Assembly: GCA_001830835.1 (NCBI GenBank)
Contig: MICJ01000066.1
Coordinates: forward strand, 7,047-43,761
DNA length: 36,715 nucleotides
Reading direction: 5' to 3'
Source of the DNA: Syntrophobacterales bacterium GWC2_56_13
GTDB taxonomy: Bacteria; Desulfobacterota; Syntrophia; Syntrophales; UBA5619
Under the pieces are notes generated by a model that was not told where the DNA came from, did not search any database, and saw only the letters and a program-made list of their open reading frames with translations. The first letter of the stretch is position 1. Every line of letters starts with the position of its first letter. The position numbers and the translations under genes were made by a program. Positions 34,992-36,715 of the stretch are shown one piece after another.

Positions 34992-35588
34992 TTATGGCAC
35001 CAGGCATACCAACTTCTTTCCCAGCTCCTCGGCCGCCTTCATCAGGACATCATTCGCCCGGATCTCCCCTGCCTCGTACGCACTGCCGTAGACCATCCCG
35101 ACAATCTTCGCCCGCGTGTAGTTGAAGGCATCCTGGAAGGTGCGCAGGGCGTTGACGCAACCCGAGCTGAACGGATCGGCATCGCCGTAGCTCATCGCGA
35201 TGGCGATCCGTTTTCCGGCGAACGCTTCCTTCGCATAAGCGGGCAGGGCGAAGCAGCGGTCCATAAAGATCTTCGTCTGCGCCGACATCGTGAACCAGTA
35301 GACGGGGCTCGCGATGACCCAGGCCTCCGCTTCGAGGAGCTTCGGATAGAGGTCCTGCATCGCATCCTTGATGGCGCAGCCCTTGCTCTTCTCCTTCTGG
35401 CAGGCGTAGCAAGAGTTGCAGGGAGCGATGTTCAGACCGTGAAGGAAGATGGTCTCCACCTTCGCCCCGGACGCCTTGGCCCCCCTGGCGATCCGGTCCG
35501 CCAGAATGCCGCTATTCCCCTTCTTCCTGGGGCTCCCCAGCAGTACCAGAACCTTCTTCGTTTCCCTCTTTTCCACTTTACCCGCCAT
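34992..35588 (-). CDS. Iron-sulfur flavoprotein (NADPH-dependent FMN reductase-like)
   Basis: A flavodoxin-fold protein of 198 residues, from the ATG at 35588 with GGAGG six bases upstream (the track begins one codon earlier at a GTG). VLVLLGSPRKKGNSGILADRI is the FMN-phosphate loop. The compact Cys cluster CNSCYACQKEKSKGC is the 4Fe-4S site of the ISF family. VIASPVYWFTMSAQTKIFMDR is the second FMN contact. These proteins transfer electrons or reduce O2/H2O2 in strict anaerobes. Full length, cytoplasmic, apparently a single-gene unit. Confidence 0.9.
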   Translation of the reverse strand: MAGKVEKRETKKVLVLLGSPRKKGNSGILADRIARGAKASGAKVETIFLHGLNIAPCNSCYACQKEKSKGCAIKDAMQDLYPKLLEAEAWVIASPVYWFTMSAQTKIFMDRCFALPAYAKEAFAGKRIAIAMSYGDADPFSSGCVNALRTFQDAFNYTRAKIVGMVYGSAYEAGEIRANDVLMKAAEELGKKLVCLVP

Positions 35589-35740
35589 CACTCACCTCCG
35601 ATAGTTGTATGGGCTCCCCCGGCCAACCCGCGCACCCCTTCACTGCCCCTCGGCCAGGCGCCGGGCGAGGCCGGACATTCCGTTGACCCGCTGGACTGAA
35701 TGATATTTTAACGGAATATGCGAAGGATTGGAAGGTTTTT

Positions 35741-36715
35741 TCAAACCTGCGGCGTCCCGCGGGGGATGACGTGGACCGCCGTCGCCTTGAAGGAGGCCGT
35801 CACTTTTTTGCCTTCGTACAGTGTTAGGTTTTCGAGCGATTGGCGCGTCACATAGGCCACAAGGTCGAAACCGCAGTCGAGGCGGACCCGGTGGAAAAGC
35901 CCGAGGGGCGTGATCTTCCGGATCGTTCCGGGAAAGACATTCCGTACGCTCGACCCGGACAGCGGGGAATTCGTCGAGAGGGTCACGTGCTCCGGACGGA
36001 TGCAGCAGAGAACCGCGGCTCCCGGGCGAACCTGGCCTACCGCCTCTATCTCACCGCCTTCCACGGCGGCAGTGAAAACGCCGTCGGAGGTCCTGATGAC
36101 CCGCCCCGGCAGGACCGTCTCCACGCCCACGAAAGAGGCGACAAAACCGTCCGCCGGCCGGTTGATCACCTCGGCGACCGGCCCGATCTGGGCGATCTTC
36201 CCCTCGTTCATGACTGCGATCCGGTCGGCCAGCCGGAGGGCCTCCGCCTGATCATGCGTGGCCACGGTCGCCGTCGTATGCGTCTCGCGCAGAATCCTTT
36301 CGAGATCCCCGATCAGCTCCTCCCGCGTCGGGGCATCGAGCGAGGAGAAGGGCTCGTCGAGAAAGATGATCTCCGGTTTCGTTACGAAGGCGCGGGCGAG
36401 GCTCGTCCGCTGCGCCTCCCCTCCGGAAAGCTTCCGGGCGGACCGCGGGGCCAGGTGGCCGATGCCGAAACGCTCCAGATATGCGGACACGGTCCGCCCG
36501 ATCTCCGCCCTCCCCATGCCGCGGATCTTCAGGCCCGCGGCGACATTGTCGAAAACGGTCGCATCGAAGAGTAGCGGCTCCTGGAAAGCCATCGCGATCC
36601 GCCGGCGGTAACCGGAACCGCCGGCGTCGATCTCCTCCCCCCGGATGAGGAGGCTCCCCTGCGCGGGTTTCAGCAAACCGGCCAGGGTCAGGAGCAGCGT
36701 CGATTTCCCCGCGCC
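35741..36715 (-). CDS. Tungstate/molybdate-type ABC transporter ATP-binding protein, 5' end missing
   Basis: The frame is open to the right edge (GAGKSTLLLTLAGLL, the Walker A region), so the track's start at 36676 is internal. Signature LSGGEAQRTSLARA, Walker B IIFLDEPFSSLD and H-loop VATHDQAEAL are present. The C-terminal regulatory part (residues about 215-325) contains TOBE-like segments (RPEHVTLS, GTIRKITPLGLFHRVRLDCG, and the final AVHVIPRG), as in ModC/WtpC/TupC. Tungstate or molybdate is the likely substrate; which one cannot be told. The permease and binding protein genes are probably beyond the edge. Confidence 0.88.
   Translation of the reverse strand, partial: GAGKSTLLLTLAGLLKPAQGSLLIRGEEIDAGGSGYRRRIAMAFQEPLLFDATVFDNVAAGLKIRGMGRAEIGRTVSAYLERFGIGHLAPRSARKLSGGEAQRTSLARAFVTKPEIIFLDEPFSSLDAPTREELIGDLERILRETHTTATVATHDQAEALRLADRIAVMNEGKIAQIGPVAEVINRPADGFVASFVGVETVLPGRVIRTSDGVFTAAVEGGEIEAVGQVRPGAAVLCCIRPEHVTLSTNSPLSGSSVRNVFPGTIRKITPLGLFHRVRLDCGFDLVAYVTRQSLENLTLYEGKKVTASFKATAVHVIPRGTPQV

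Overview
The window is about 36.7 kb of moderately GC-rich DNA, mostly 55-65 % GC by eye with AT-richer patches. It looks like chromosome from an anaerobic, Syntrophales/Desulfobacterota-type (former Deltaproteobacteria) organism. That assignment is an inference from gene content: two NtrC-type sigma-54 activators, a CaiB/BaiF CoA-transferase pair, a corrinoid protein, a CdaA-YbbR fusion, a TrpB2-type tryptophan synthase, a tungstate/molybdate-type ABC ATPase and an acyl-CoA dehydrogenase remnant. No rRNA, tRNA or CRISPR array was seen.

Layout. 0-0.6 kb: 3' end of mnmE and a small conserved protein. 0.6-5.1 kb: an accessory/defence patch, made of an AT-rich three-gene cassette headed by a TIGR04255 protein and bracketed by inverted copies of a 22-bp repeat, then a MjaI-like type II restriction-modification pair. 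5.2-7.6 kb: an exported FlgT-like protein and a CsgG-like lipoprotein. 7.8-9.3 kb: NUDIX hydrolase, NRDE protein and a small gene fragment. 9.5-14.2 kb: CdaA-YbbR, an orphan NtrC-type regulator, CorA and a ferritin-like protein. 14.3-15.7 kb: a decayed DUF6922/AbiEii module, a DUF350 protein and an NlpC/P60 protein. 16-19.2 kb: two CaiB/BaiF CoA-transferase genes behind a PadR regulator. 19.6-22.8 kb: an NtrB/NtrC-like two-component pair. 22.8-26.1 kb: a possible small RNA with a strong terminator, rarA, a Cys-rich small protein and a membrane-anchored metallopeptidase. 26.1-28.3 kb: a mosaic of gene scraps, a protein whose C-terminus resembles a diversity-generating-retroelement target, and an HExxH protein. 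28.3-31.1 kb: a corrinoid protein and two peptide/nickel-type ABC ATPases without permeases. 31.4-34.7 kb: TrpB2-type synthase with an attenuator leader, a GpsA-like dehydrogenase and an HTH/acyl-CoA-dehydrogenase chimera. 35-36.7 kb: an iron-sulfur flavoprotein and the 5'-truncated tungstate/molybdate-type ATPase.

The most interesting signals are these. (1) An unannotated 22-codon leader peptide with three tandem Trp codons, followed by mutually exclusive hairpins and an intrinsic terminator, lies upstream of the orphan trpB2 gene; this reads as a ribosome-mediated attenuator. (2) The hypothetical protein at 26.5-27.2 kb has a C-type-lectin-like C-terminus rich in NNY codons, as expected of a remote DGR target. 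(3) The TIGR04255 three-gene cassette sits between inverted repeats next to a restriction system. (4) An in-frame chimera joins an XRE-type HTH to the last residues of an acyl-CoA dehydrogenase. (5) In the CoA-transferase pair, one partner appears to lack the catalytic Asp.
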